Assembly (NCBI GenBank): GCA_030068075.1
Contig: CM057834.1
Location: 97,109,119-97,173,118 of the forward strand
Reading direction: 5' to 3'
Origin: Paguma larvata
Lineage: Eukaryota; Chordata; Mammalia; Carnivora; Viverridae
DNA: 64,000 bases
The notes beneath the pieces are model-generated. The model saw only the letters and a list, made by a program, of their open reading frames with translations. It made no database searches and had not been told where the DNA came from. Shown one piece after another: positions 12,590-23,030 of the stretch. Both the position numbers and the translations under genes were made by a program. Positions within the stretch are counted from its first letter, which is position 1. Each line of letters starts with the position of its first letter.

Positions 12590-13500
12590 TGTCAACGAAT
12601 AATCGTTGAACTCCTGCTCTGTGCTCGGCAGCGTTCTGGATGCCTCTGCAACGATCGTGCGAACAAAAGCCATTTCTTGTCCTCTAGAAATCTACTGGCC
12701 ATCCAGAAGTCTACAAACAGGAGATCCATACCTATGTGAAAGAATGTAATATCTGTATCCCTCTCGATTCTGTAAGTACGAACTACATATAACGATCTAG
12801 AAATCTACATAATAGACGACACCATCTGCTGCGGAACACACCAGAGCAGGAGGAGGAGACCGGAAGTTCCGGGTGGGGAAAGGGGCCCCAGGTTAGAGAA
12901 GCAGAGCCCTGGAGGAGGTAAAGGGTGGAGCCCGGGAAGCATCTGAGGGGCATTCCCGACAAGTGCAAAGGCTCGGAGCCTGGAGCAGCCTGCGGTGTTG
13001 GGGGAACAGCAAAGGCGACGGTGTGGCTGGAACAGAGGGGGCGGGACAGAGAAATGAGCCCGAGCCTCTGAGTCGGTGGGAAGCCAGTAAGGGGTTTTGA
13101 ACCAAAGAGTGTAGGACTTGCCCCAGGGGACTGGGGCAGGAGCGGGTATGCGGGTGGGAGGTGACCGCAGCTGACGATGGGCCTGGGTGGCAGGGCAGCG
13201 GTGAGGTGGGACGCATTCTGCAAGAGCCAGAAGGCGGTGCTAGCTCCTGGATGTCCCGGGCTGTCTACTGTGGTGGGGGGAGGGGGACACAGAAGGTGGG
13301 GGGAGAGGAGGCGGAGCTCAGCCGGGTGTGCAGAACCCAGGGAGGGGCCGGGCCAGAGGCACGCCGGTGGCACGTGGAGCTCTCAGCCACTGCCGGGATG
13401 CCGGAGCGGGGGCGCGCAGCGAGGCGGGAGGGCGCCCTAATGCTTAAAGCTCAGAAAGAGCTCGAGAAAGGTGTGCAGTGAGGCAGGAGGAAACCAGGAG
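12590..13500 (-). mobile_element. L2 remnant
   Basis: The plus strand shows the reverse-complement L2 pattern AAGTGCAAAGGCTCGGAGCC, GGAACAGCAAAGG, GTGTGGCTGGAACAGAG and GGGAAGCCAGTAAGGGGTTTT. GC-enriched and without an open frame of L2 type. Confidence 0.6.
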
Positions 13501-13929
13501 GGTTTCCTGTCAAAGAGATGAATCTGGGAAGAGTGATCAATGGTGGCAGATGTCACCGCCGGGTCCAGGAAGACCAGAACTTCAGCCCCATGAGGGTTCC
13601 TGGTGGCCATGCCAGGCGTGTTGGGGAAGGGCTTCAGGAGTGGGAGGAGGAACGGGAGACAGCAGGCGCCGGGGGATGACGACCGTGGGCAGCATGACTG
13701 GAGGAGGGCGGGAACGGGGTGGCAGGGCTGTGGGGTCAAGAGTGGTCTGTTTCCAAACCGGGCGCCCGACGGCAGGGGCAGGTGCCGGTGGGAAGGAGGA
13801 GGGCGGCGGCCCGGGCTGGATCTAGTGCCCAGCGGAGGCGGGCCTGTGGCGGGAGGGGCGGCCACAGCGGCCAACACGGAGAGCGGGGCCCAGACGCGAG
13901 CAGACGGGCCGCTGGGGTGGGAGGGCCTG
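13501..13929. other. GC-rich intron 4 DNA, nothing recognised
   Basis: High G+C without a repeat match by eye. Overlapping long frames on both strands are compositional. Confidence 0.5.
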
Positions 13930-14075
13930 GAGTTTTGTTCCTTTTTGTTTCAATCAAATGGTATTTTTTCAACACGAAAATCCTTCTCAGTCCGTGGGCC
14001 AAAAAACACACGGTGAGTGATCCGGCCTGCGGGCCACAGTGGGCCAACCTCTGGGCAACTGAGCGGACCAAGGAG
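13930..14075 (+). mobile_element. Probable hAT-type DNA transposon fragment
   Basis: Carries CCGTGGGCCAAAAAACACACG and GATCCGGCCTGCGGGCCACAG, the phrase typical of the terminal part of hAT-Charlie family elements. Confidence 0.4.
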
Positions 14076-15411
14076 ACACCGTGCGGCCCCAGAGCGGTGC
14101 CGAAGCCCCCAGGGCTGCGGCAGAGGAAGAGATGGCTTACGGGGTTTTCTCCGGCCCCAGGCAGCTGCGTGGGAACAGGTGCACAACAGGCCGACGGATT
14201 TAATCAGGATTATGGTTCCGCCAGGTGAACACGTGAACGAGAGGGGTGCGGGGGGGACCACGCCAGTGGACCGGAGCCCGGGCCGGGCAAGGAGGGAACC
14301 GGGACAAGCTGGGCGGTGAAACGGCCAGATGCTGGGGTCCGGGCACGGGGAAGAGCCATCTGTGAGGACGGGAGGAGCACCAGGGCGCCGGCCTCAAGTC
14401 GAGAAGACGGGAGGGGTGCAACAGGGCAATGAGCCCGGGCGGAGGCTGGAGAGGGGGTGGAGGGCGGGGGCTGAGGAACGGAGAGGCTGGGTGCTCAGAG
14501 TGCCATCCTGGGGGTGTTGCCATGGCTAGCACCGATGGCAGGAGCGGAGATGAGGTCTGCGGGGCCCTCGGGGAACTGAACTGGTGAGTGCTCTCCGGAG
14601 CACCCACAGGGTGGGGGCCTCTCGCAGGCTGCTCTGGCCGAGCAAAATCTAACTGCGATGAAGCAGCAAACGGGGAAGACACATTGCATTGGTCACAGAT
14701 TGAACACGGCCAGACTTTTTAGGAAGGTAGGTGTGCGGACGACAGGGGAACCCAAGGCAGAGGGGACAGACCAGGCGGTTCTGGGGCGAAAGCAGGCTCG
14801 AGCCTGCTCAGGCGGGGGCTCCGGGTCAGTGAGGGACCGGCGTGTCCCCACACCTGTCCGGGGTGTCCCGCCAGCGATCAGCTTTTCTCACGCATCCACC
14901 CGTCCTTTCTCGGACTTTCAAAGGTGCTGACGGGCTCCAGCACAATCTGAGACGGTGACAACCAGGTGTCCAGATTCACCTTAAGTAAATCTGTGGTTCT
15001 AATCACGGTGAAACGTGGGGCCGGCCGATGGGACTGGCTCTTGGATGGGGGCAAGCTGGCTTTTCATAAAGCTGAGAAAGAATTAAATCTTGTCTTCCGC
15101 GCGCTCCTCCCTTCCCTCTCAGTGTCCTCGTCCCTCTTCCTCTGCTTCCGTGCACTGGCTCTAACTCTTTTCTGAAAAGCTAGGTCTCCTGCCTGTTCCC
15201 CTGCCGGGAAGTATTCCCGGAGTGTTCGCTGGACAGGCTCGACTGTCATAATAGGTCATAACTCGACTATTAAAAGACTTAGATTTCCAACACTCGAGTC
15301 TGAGGTTTCTCCTTGGCCCTTCCTGGAGAGAAGGTCCTGCCCTCCCGGGCCGTTTACTTTCCTGTTGCCACCTGACCGCCGGGTGTCCCTGGCCATCTCT
15401 CGGCCCCTCAC
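14076..15411. other. ZNF746 intron 4, proximal part
   Basis: Unique-looking DNA, GC-rich to about 14,650. No exon of the gene is needed here, since exons 4 and 5 join in phase. Confidence 0.5.
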
Positions 15412-15525
15412 CTGGACTCGGGTCCACGGGAACATCCGGAACCTTGGGGGCGGCGCGACGCCAGCTGCACGGCTCCTTCCCCGGTTCTGTCTGGGAGAGG
15501 ACCTCGGGTTTGGAGATGGCGTAGT
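15412..15525 (-). CDS. ZNF746: ZNF746 coding exon 4, linker
   Basis: CCTCAG acceptor, then (D)[19 protein letters not shown], the standard segment after the KRAB-A box in this family. It continues [18 protein letters not shown] to a GTGAGG donor. Length is 114 nt, phase 1 to phase 1. The DYAISKPxxLSxxExGxEPC pattern corresponds to the KRAB-B-like tail used to recognise HUB-KRAB genes. Confidence 0.88.
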
Positions 15526-15637
15526 CTGAGGAAAGATGGAAAGGTTAGCTTTTGCCACGTGGTGCCATTCCAAGCTGGGGACAGGCAGCCTGGGAATCCG
15601 AGAATGGCCAAGAAGCGAAATTTCTAGAAGAGTCAAG

Positions 15638-15697
15638 AGTACTGGTTCTTGACATGGGCAATTTTATCTCCTAGGGGACATCTGGCTGTCTGGAGGC
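15638..15697 (+). mobile_element. MER5A-like hAT end, cut by a SINE
   Basis: TACTGGTTCTTGACATGGGCAATTTTATCTCCTAGGGGACATCTGGCTG resembles the first 60 bp of MER5A. The rest is lost where the SINE poly-T begins. Confidence 0.55.
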
Positions 15698-15920
15698 TTT
15701 TTTTTTTTTTTTTTTTTTTAATGTTTACTTATTTTTGAAGGAGAGAGAGGCAGAGTGCGAGTAGGGGAGGGGCAGAGAGAGAGGGAGACACAGAATCCGA
15801 AGCAGGCTCCAGGCTCTGAGCTGTCAGCACAGAGCCTGATAGGGCTTGAACTCACGACGGTGAGATCGTGACCTGAGCCGAAGTCGGACGCTCAACTGAC
15901 TCAGCCTCCCAGGCGTCTCC
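15698..15920 (-). mobile_element. Felid CAN-SINE in ZNF746 intron 3
   Basis: The long T run (about 23) marks the tail. The head reads GACTCAGCCTCCCAGGCGTC, with several changes. Confidence 0.92.
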
Positions 15921-16507
15921 CTCCAACTGAAATCTAACGTCACACCTGAGCCGGTTCCCGTCCGCACTGAGCGTGCCTTATTGCCTTCAGGTCTGGAGTC
16001 ACACAGACACCATCCTGAGAGGAAACAAGCCCAGGAAGAAACAGCCTCTTGGGGCTACCCCGTGTGGAGAGGGACGGGGCCCTGGGCTCTGTGGGAGCAG
16101 AGGGGAAGCGTGGTCTGCCCGTATTGTCCACTAAACCTGAGGAGTGTCGCCATCAAGGCCACACGTCCCAGGAAGAGAAGGCTGAAAGAAAGTGGATCGA
16201 TTCCTTCCTGGACCCGAGAGTGGGCGGAGGTTTTACCCTCTGTCTCAGCAGGACAGAGACGTCCACGCTCCACGCCTGCTTAAGAGACACACCGCCTCCC
16301 CTCTCTGTCCGGCCACCCGTGAACTTCACCAGCTAGAGGAAGCTTTCCACTCCGTCACCCGGGGCTCCTCTTCGGAAGAGGTCACGCCCGGCATGGTCAA
16401 AGCTTCTAGTGATTACACAGCCTTGTGACGGAACCCGCCAGCACCAGGAGAGAGGTTCGGGGAGACTCCAAATCATAGTTAACAGGAAACTGAGTATCAC
16501 GCCTTAC
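15921..16507. other. ZNF746 intron 3 remainder
   Basis: No repeat or exon recognised. It ends at the exon 3 donor. Confidence 0.5.
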
Positions 16508-16634
16508 CCAGGGACACCAGCGTCTCGTAGTTGCCCCTCATCACGTGCTTGTAGAGCTCCTTCTGCCACTCGTCCAGCTTGCCCCACTCCTGCTCAGAGA
16601 AATACACGGCCACGTCATCAAAGGTCACGGGCAC
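16508..16634 (-). CDS. ZNF746: ZNF746 coding exon 3, KRAB-A box
   Basis: Acceptor TTCCAG precedes [17 protein letters not shown], a canonical KRAB-A start. The exon runs on through [20 protein letters not shown] and ends in phase 1 at a GTAAGG donor. KRAB-A boxes typically recruit TRIM28. Here the box has V-Y-F-S-E-Q-E-W in place of the usual VxFSxEEW, and [15 protein letters not shown] in place of YRDVMLENYxNLVSL. This divergence is typical of the old HUB-KRAB genes, whose boxes bind TRIM28 weakly or not at all. The exon is 127 nt, separated from exon 2 by only 88 bp. Confidence 0.92.
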
Positions 16635-16722
16635 CTGGAACCACAAGCATCGCGTGCGCTCGCCCACACACTGACAGGCACGGCCCCTCGGGCTGTCCCA
16701 CCCGCAGGGGCCCGAGGGATAC

Positions 16723-17021
16723 CTTGGGGGCCTCCCCTTGTTGCCTGGCGGCAGCCGCAGAATCCAGAAGTTTCTGTTTCTCAGCAGGTTCTCCATGTTC
16801 TCCAGCCGCCTCTGCAGCAGCCCGTACTCCTGCAGCAGCGTCCCCAGCACAGCCCACTTGCCCTCCAGCTGGTTCCCGAACTCCACGGCAGTCTTCTCGC
16901 AGTCGGCCAGCTTCTTCTCGGCCATCCCGGTTCGACCTTCGAGGGAAAGGAGGCGCGCGGCCTGCGATTCGATCTTCCTCTCCATGGCCTGAATCGTGGC
17001 TGCCATCGTCCACGGAGAAAT
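16723..17021 (-). CDS. ZNF746: ZNF746 coding exon 2, HUB domain; one base short
   Basis: The exon follows an AG acceptor and opens [16 protein letters not shown]. It encodes the HUB-type N-terminal region shared by the ZNF282/398/777/746 group (about residues 9-107). This is rich in leucine and charged residues, with likely coiled-coil helices around [15 protein letters not shown] and [20 protein letters not shown], then the conserved [13 protein letters not shown]. It is thought to mediate protein contact. The exon is 299 nt where the reading frame needs 300. The family wording after PPG is K-G-acidic-x-P-K, which would need five G's, but only four are present near 16733-16737. The donor is AAG/GTATCC. 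As written, splicing to exon 3 gives R-C-P-stop. This may be an assembly or single-base sequencing error, or a real allele. Confidence 0.85.
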
Positions 17022-17319
17022 CTTTCAGGAACGAAGAGAAGCCCACCGTCATTCACGCCATCCACCGTGTTCCTCGAGCCCGTCTCTGCTAGGCGTGGGC
17101 GAGCTGGGCGAGGGGAGGGGGAGCACACATGGAAAGCGGGGACGCCCTGCGCCACACGCCAGACCTCGGCCCAGCGATCGATCGGCTCCCTGGGGAACTC
17201 GGACACATGGCTGTCTGTCGGGGCTGGTGCCTTCCCTCCGGGCCTCTGTAGCACGCCCTGCAGGGCCTGATCACGGCCTTCACGGCCCTGCCCAGTAATT
17301 TCCTGCCATCTGCCTGCCT

Positions 17320-17405
17320 GAGCTCCCTGAAGGTCGTACTGCGTCTTGCACAGCACAGTGCGCGGCCCGCGGAAGGCGCTCAGTGCAATTCTGCTAAATA
17401 AACAG
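17320..17405 (+). mobile_element. L2 3' end
   Basis: AGCTCCCTGAAGGTCGTACTGCGTCTTG, then GCACAGTGCGCGGCCCGCGG and GGCGCTCAGTGCAA-TAAATAAAC, the L2 terminal phrase. In ZNF746 intron 1. Confidence 0.65.
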
Positions 17406-17515
17406 TGACTTAGCACTGCCGGGGCGGTTCAGTGGATAAATAGTAAACTGCGGATCTACTAGAGCCCAGCCCATCATAATCGCACAGGAACTGTCTACTG
17501 ATGATGACCTAGCAT

Positions 17516-17628
17516 AAAAAAAAAAAAAAAAAAAAAAAGAACCAACAACAACAGAAAAACAGCTGGTTCCCTGAACCGGCACAAACATGAGTGTTGCTCA
17601 ACTGCCTTTTTTTTTTTTTTTTTTTTTT
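17516..17628. repeat. Poly-A and poly-T tracts
   Basis: An A run (about 17517-17538) and a T run (about 17607-17628) face each other over 70 bp. This could form a hairpin on either strand. Confidence 0.7.
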
Positions 17629-17650
17629 AAAGCATCTCGTGTCTCTCTCT

Positions 17651-17860
17651 TTTTAAAAAATTTTTTTAATGTTTATTCTTGAGAGAGTCGGAGCACAAAT
17701 GGGGGAGGGCCAGAGAGAGAGGGAGACACAGAATCCAAGGCAGGCTCCAGGCTCCGAGCTGTCAGCACAGAGCCTGACTTGGGGCTCAAACTCACGAGCT
17801 GTGAGATCATGACCTGAGCTGAAGTCGGACGCTCAACCGACTGAGCCACCCAGGCGCCCC
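17651..17860 (-). mobile_element. Felid CAN-SINE in ZNF746 intron 1
   Basis: Flanked by TCRTGTCTCTYTTT-like direct repeats (about 17637 and 17861), with a consensus CACCCAGGCGCCCC head. Confidence 0.93.
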
Positions 17861-19429
17861 TCATGTCTCTTTTTAATAAACATAAAAGTCGAAGAGCTAA
17901 TTCCTCTCCTTCCAGTGCAATTTGATTTTCTCCCCCTCCCCGACTGCTCCTCCTTAAACGAAAAACCACCGTTCCTACAAATCTCCGCCAGTCAAGAGTT
18001 AGACTCTTTGACACAGAGGGTATTGGTGGGTCAAGGAAACAAAATCGACGCAGGTCTCCTGGGTCCCCTGGGTCCCTTGAGAGTCTGATTTTGTCTCTCA
18101 CAGTACCCACCCCCCCCAAAGGAAGAATCAGTCTCAGACATTTTTGTACCCAACCCCGAATCAGTGACACACCTGACAGATTGGGGAGGAAGGTAAAACA
18201 CGTCGAAAGGTTGGACTTTTATATAGAGGATAACCGTCATAAGGCTTCCCCCAAGCGGTGACTTCCCTGTTGCTAGAAGGTTCGCAATGGTAGCTTGAAT
18301 GACCTGTCTGGCAGCTGGGGACCCTGAGGGAAGGGCTCATTTTACTTTGGGTACAGGCTGAGCCACCTGATGGACCCTCATCTGAAGTGGGACCCGTCCA
18401 GTCCGGGAGGAGGTCGGATATCCGTGCCTCCTTTTGGCAGTGCCTGAGGACGGATGGTTCCTAACAGCATTCTGGAAACTAGTCTTCAAGAAATGGTCCG
18501 TGACTAGTAGGAACCAGTGGGGGCTCCTTGGGAGAAGGTCACCGAGAACACCACCACGGTGGACACCTCAGACAACAGCGAGAGGAGAGTGTGAGCAGAG
18601 GCGGCAGGAAAAACCCTCAAGCACCCCCAGTCCTTCTGTGGTTGTTTGGAGGCCTTACCAGATGACCTCTGACCTGAAGAAGGAAGGGCTTCACCTGGGT
18701 CTCAAAGGAGGGGGAGGAGCTGGAGAGGCAGGGAGTCATTGGAGGGAAACCGGATGTGGGTGGGACTCTAGCTCTCAACGGGTAGGTGGTCCCGCCTCCA
18801 GGCTACAGGGACCGAAGGGGGCTGGCACCCCGGGTTACCTTCCATGACAGCCGCCATCCCTTCCCTTGTCCACTTGTCCTTACCCATCGACTCCTGCCGT
18901 CTGACCCCAGCCTCCCAAGAGTTCGCTCCAGAAGCATCCACTCACTTCATCACCTGGCTCCCCGGCTACTGAAATCCTACTCAGCGTCTAAGTGCACTTG
19001 ACTGCCATTAGCACAACCTTTGCCTTGCAGGGGATGGACAAGGGCATAAAATACTTTAGGAACAGTAAGGCACGGTTTTCTTCTCATTTTAATGCGGCAG
19101 GAGCCCCGTATAAGGGCTGCACACTACTTAGTGGGAGGTGGTGACTGTTGTTGCCCACGCCCACCTCCTGACTAACAGGTGGGTGGATAATACGGGGCGT
19201 CCTCAGACTCCTGCCAGGGAAGCGGGAAAGTCTGGCTTGAGGGAGCGGAGGGTAAGAGAACTCCAAATCCTTCAAGGACTTCCCACCCATACGACGAAGT
19301 CCAGGCATTAAGACCCCTTCCTGCAGCCTTCTCTCCCGCTGCCTCCCGTCCCCTTCCGGTGCGGGGTGTGGGGGGCGCTCTCTGGTCTCCACCATGCCCC
19401 CCCCCACCGCCTTCTCTCTTGGGCGCAAG
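17861..19429. other. ZNF746 intron 1, no element recognised
   Basis: Mixed unique sequence. Long frames on either strand are GC-driven; the longest plus-strand one has no domain. Confidence 0.45.
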
Positions 19430-19815
19430 CCGACCTCCCGACCTGATAAGCTCCACTGGTCCCCTCGGCCTGGGGCAATCCTAGCCTTCCCTAAAAGCCC
19501 AGCTCAAATCACAGCAGCACAGGCCAGGGAGGGGTGCCAGCCCCTCCCTCTCCTTCCCCTGCACTCCCACAGCCCCCTTCCACCTCGAGGCAAGAACCAC
19601 TCACCTCTTCCTGCTCTGCATCCTTAACACCAGTGTCCCTGTCTGCTTCCCCCAAAACACAATGTGGCCCCGAATACGGAGCAACGGTGTCCTTTCACAC
19701 ACTTTCTAGCTGTGCGGTCCGGGGCAAGTTAACTTCTCCAGGCCTCGGGTTTTTCTTTTGTATGACAGAACGAGCACCTACCCCGCAGGTTTGTCGTGAG
19801 GACAAAATAATGCCT
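19430..19815 (+). repeat. L2-like then MIR sequence
   Basis: CCCAGCTCAAATCACAG near 19,500 resembles L2. From about 19,705 a MIR is clear: CTAGCTGTGCGGTCCGGGGCAAGTTAACTTCTCC, GCCTCGG, ATGACAG and GTCGTGAGGACAAAATAATG. Confidence 0.55.
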
Positions 19816-20316
19816 AACGGGGCTGGTGCCCGCCTGCTTCTACGAGAGGGAGCAGCTGTCTTCCGCCCCGACCTCGATGGAGCTGGGCGCTCGGTGTGCG
19901 CGGAATCCGAGCCGCTTCGGACGCCTCCCAGGTGCCACCAGGCCGCTGGGGGGAGCTGGGGGGTAGGGAGCGCCGAGGCAGAGCGGTGGGGAGAGAAAGG
20001 AGCCGCGGGGTGGGGGGCGCGGAGATGGAGGGGCCGGCGGATGGGGCGGGGGCAGGAAGCCGCGGAGGGCTGCAGGAACTCGGCGTGCGGCGGCCTCCGC
20101 GGCGGGGCCGGTCGGTTCCGCCCCGCTCAGGCTCGGCCGCGAATGGGGGGCCCGGCGGGCGGGCGCCGTAGGCCCCGGCGGACCCCGCGCCCCGCTCGCC
20201 GGAGCCCGGGCACGGAGGCCCGGCCCGGCCCACGGAGCCCCTCCCCAGGGCCTGCGGCGCCGTGTGCTGGGCCCGGGCCCCGAGTCCGCGCGTCGGTGCG
20301 CGCGGGCCGCCCTTAC

Positions 20317-20340
20317 CGGAGCCGCGGCCGCCTCGGCCAT
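20317..20340 (-). CDS. ZNF746: ZNF746 coding exon 1
   Basis: The minus-strand ATG encodes MAEAAAAP and is followed directly by a GTAAGG donor, leaving phase 0. The start was chosen because it lies in the CpG island, has a GCC-ATG-G context, and joins in phase to exon 2 (ISPWTMAAT), reproducing the expected N-terminus. A second in-frame ATG in exon 2 (17006-17004) could also initiate and would lose only 13 residues. Confidence 0.85.
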
Positions 20341-20374
20341 GGCCGTGCGCTGTCCGGCCCGGCCCGGAGGAAGT

Positions 20375-20395
20375 CGCCGCCGCCGCCGCCGCCGC
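20375..20395 (-). repeat. (GGC)7 triplet repeat in the predicted ZNF746 5' UTR
   Basis: About seven CGC units on the plus strand read as GGC on the gene strand, 35-55 bp upstream of the ATG. The length is short and probably stable. Confidence 0.6.
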
Positions 20396-20551
20396 GCGCG
20401 GCTCCACGCAGGCTGGCCTCGGCCTCTCCGCAGGCGGCGCCCGCCCGGCCCTGCCCTGCCTTCCCCGCCCGCGTCGCCGCGCTCCTCGCTGGCCGACCCG
20501 CGCCGCTCCGCCCGCAGACGCGCCGCCGCCGTCAGCGCCCGGCCGGTCCAC

Positions 20552-20567
20552 ACTGCATCCTGGGAGC
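20552..20567 (-). promoter_or_regulatory. Possible ZNF143/THAP11-type site
   Basis: The gene strand reads GCTCCCAGGATGCAGT, close to the core TTCCCAGAATGCA of the ZNF143 submodule. It lies about 210 bp upstream of the ATG. This is a motif match only, without conservation data. Confidence 0.3.
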
Positions 20568-20653
20568 CGGCGCAGGCCCGTGAGGCTTCCTGGAGGCAGC
20601 GCGGCCGCACAGCCCCACCTGCAGCCCGGAGAGGCGAACGGCAGGCGCGGCGC

Positions 20654-20680
20654 CCGCCCCGCCCCGCCCCGCCCCTCCCC
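20654..20680. promoter_or_regulatory. Tandem GC boxes (Sp1/KLF-type)
   Basis: Four overlapping CCGCCCC units followed by CTCCCCGC, about 310-340 bp upstream of the ZNF746 start codon. This suits a TATA-less CpG-island promoter. Confidence 0.6.
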
Positions 20681-20689
20681 GCGGCCAGC

Positions 20690-21240
20690 AGACCCACCCA
20701 CCCACCCACGGGTCCACGGGCCCTCGGGCCCCTGGATCCCCAGACCCCCCGACCCACCGGCCTCCCGACCCCCGACCGCCCTACCCACGGGCCTCCCGAC
20801 TCTCAGACTGAGGGATCCCGGACCCACTGACGACCCGACCCGCCGGCCTCTCGACTCTCCGACCGCCGGACCCCCCGACCTACCGGCCTCTTGACTCTCC
20901 GACCGCCCTAGCCCGGGCCCACTGACCCCCGACCTACCGGCCTCCCGACCCCGGAACCACCCCCTCCCCCTCACCCCCCGAATCCTCCATCCCCCGACCC
21001 ACCAGTCCACCGACCCGCCGACCCACCGGCCTCCCGACCCCCGGACCCCCTGATCCACCGGCCCACCGACAATGACCGACCCACGGGCCAGCCGATCCAC
21101 CAGCCTCCGGACTCCCTGAACTACCCGGCCACTGACGCTGCTCGACCCACAGGTGTCCCGATCCCCCGCCCTTGGTCCCCTGGCCCCCCTACCCACCAAC
21201 GATGCCCGACCCACTGGCCCACGACTCCCTCCCCCCCAGA
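20690..21240. repeat. Irregular C-rich minisatellite upstream of ZNF746
   Basis: A degenerate series built from CCGACC, CACCGGCCTCCCGACCC and CCGACCTACCGGCCTC blocks with irregular spacing. The motif ACCGGCCTC recurs many times. Long open frames here on both strands come from base bias and show no known domain. Confidence 0.75.
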
Positions 21241-21249
21241 CCCATTGAT

Positions 21250-22736
21250 CTACGGCCGGGCGCGCGTTGAGTCACCGCCTGAACCCCGAGCGGACCTGCA
21301 GGCTGCCGAGAGTCTCGCGCTCTGGACCCCAAGCACCCGAGGGACTCAACTCGCTTACTAAAAGGAAACTCCGGCTCCAGGGACCAGGCTCCAGGGACCA
21401 GCGGGGTCGGGTGACCGCGGCGACAGGGCCACTCTCCCTTCCAGCCTCAGGAGACCCGTGCCTTCTCCCACAGGGCATCCGCCACGTCGCCTCTGCTGCT
21501 TTAGGTCTTGCCAGACGATCTGGGCTCTTTATGTATTTATTTATTTGGACAGCTGTAACTCACGTCTGTCTTGGTCTGAAATGGAATAAATTCTTCCAAC
21601 AATAGGAAACTAGTTCGGTAAATCCCGGGAGGGAGTCACTTAGAACTGTCTGTTATGTGCTTATTATTTATAACAAAATATTTCTAAATGGAATGAACAC
21701 AATACCATATTTATAATGATTTTGGTGAGGAACTTGGTGTGGGAAGATGTTCGGGGTATTTTAAGAGAAGTCTGTCCAGAACGATCTCAGTTTTGTGTAA
21801 AAGAAAAAAACACACGCAGGAGTTTGGAAGCATGTATGTCAACACAGTCTAAGCGGGGTGGGTTTTTTTTTTTTTTTTTTTTTTTAACAGGGAGCCCACA
21901 GGCCGTTTTTGCACATTTTCTGACCTTTTTTTTCAATTTATGTTTTTATTTTGTAGTAATAAGTAGAGAATTTTTAAAAGAAAAAAAGGAGACAAAATGA
22001 AATAAATAAATGGAAAAACTCCTTAAGAGGCAAACCCAGGCTGGCGGTTGGAGGGAGCCTTTGAATGGTGCCCCCATGTGGCCACAAGATGCATTTTCGT
22101 TCAGAATTCCCTCTAAGTGGGACTCTTCTCCCCCCCCCACCCCCCAGAGGAAACTTGCCCCACGTGCTCCAGGCTTCTGGGCTTTGGGGTCTAGCGGGCA
22201 GGGGTCTTCGTAGGTCCTTTGCTTTCTCTCCATCAGCCTGGCCGGAAGGTACAGAATGGGGGGCATCCCGAGTACATTCCTTATGTGTAAAGTGGAATCT
22301 GTCCAGGAGTGGGGTGGCATGGATGCTTTCCTCAGGAGTCCGCTCCCTGAGCCTGGTTTTCTTGTTACACTGATGCCAACCCAGCTGTGTTTGGATGCCC
22401 CAAGCTCTCGAAGGTTGTTGTGGGGTGGGAGTGGAGGAAGGATAGGGGATTTCCAGCTGGGGGCCCCCGGCCACCCTTTTGCCTTTCGGAGTAAATCCCT
22501 GAAAGGGTGTAGTCGACCCGCTCACTGTAGGAGAATGTTCCTGAACCTTCCAGTTGTCCTATTCCTGTTTTTTTTCCCCCCCTCCAGCTTTGTTTCCACA
22601 TGATTTCTTCCCCTCCCAAACAACACATTCCCTCTGCCAGGGTGGGCCCGTGTTTTATGGGCTTGAATCTTGTCTGATTAGGGAATATTATTAAGAAAAA
22701 AACTTCACAAAATTACAAATTTAAAAGTAGGTACAG
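21250..22736. other. Intergenic DNA upstream of ZNF746
   Basis: GC falls sharply after about 21,500. A 23-base T run lies at about 21,861-21,883 and a C run near 22,130. No gene recognised. Confidence 0.5.
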
Positions 22737-22944
22737 GGGGGCTCCTGGGTGGCTCAGTCGGTTAAGCATCCAACTCTTGGTATCGGCTGAGGTCATGATC
22801 TCACGGCTGGTGAGATCAAGCCCTGCATCAGGCTCTGTGCTGACAATGTGGAGCCTGCTTGGGATTCTCTCTCCCTCTCTCTTTCTGCCCTTTGCCCGCT
22901 CATCCGCCCTCTCTAAAAATAAATAACTAAAATAACTAAAAAAA
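22737..22944 (+). mobile_element. Felid CAN-SINE
   Basis: Flanked by AGGTAC on both sides (22730 and 22946), with a CTCTTGGTATCGGCTGAGG body of the older subtype. Confidence 0.9.
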
Positions 22945-23030
22945 CAGGTACTGAGCTGGTGCAAGTGGGCGATCTGAATCTTAAGGTTTCTTAGCTTTAT
23001 GGTAAAGTCCCTGATTAAAAAACAAAAACA

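Larger units (their letters stand above)
1..20570 (-). other. ZNF746: ZNF746 (PARIS) gene body, 5' part; continues past the left edge
   Basis: A minus-strand gene whose first six coding exons lie in this window. The joined product starts [19 protein letters not shown], followed by a HUB (DUF3669-type) helical region, a KRAB-A box and a proline/glutamate-rich linker. From memory this order and wording match ZNF746/PARIS, a nuclear KRAB zinc-finger repressor known as a parkin substrate that represses PPARGC1A. Its paralogues ZNF282, ZNF398, ZNF212 and ZNF777 share the HUB-KRAB start but differ in the linker. Introns 1 to 5 are about 3.3 kb, 88 bp, 0.98 kb, 13.8 kb and 0.39 kb. Intron phases agree throughout (0, then 1), except that exon 2 is one base short. 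The C2H2 finger exon is not present in positions 1-900 and must lie outside. The upstream limit is only a guess from the CpG island. Confidence 0.9.
19850..20690. promoter_or_regulatory. CpG island promoter of ZNF746
   Basis: Dense CpG and very high G+C surround coding exon 1, with no TATA box upstream of it on the gene strand. A GC-box array lies at its upstream edge and a short CGC repeat in the predicted 5' UTR. The exact start site cannot be read; it is probably between about 20,390 and 20,570. Confidence 0.8.

Noticed and set aside
19814..21214. Open frames of 300-460 codons on both strands over the CpG island and C-rich repeat
   Set aside because: They overlap each other in several frames, are Arg/Pro/Gly/Ala-rich with no family motif, and contain the real exon 1 in another frame. 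Stop-codon scarcity in GC-rich DNA explains them.
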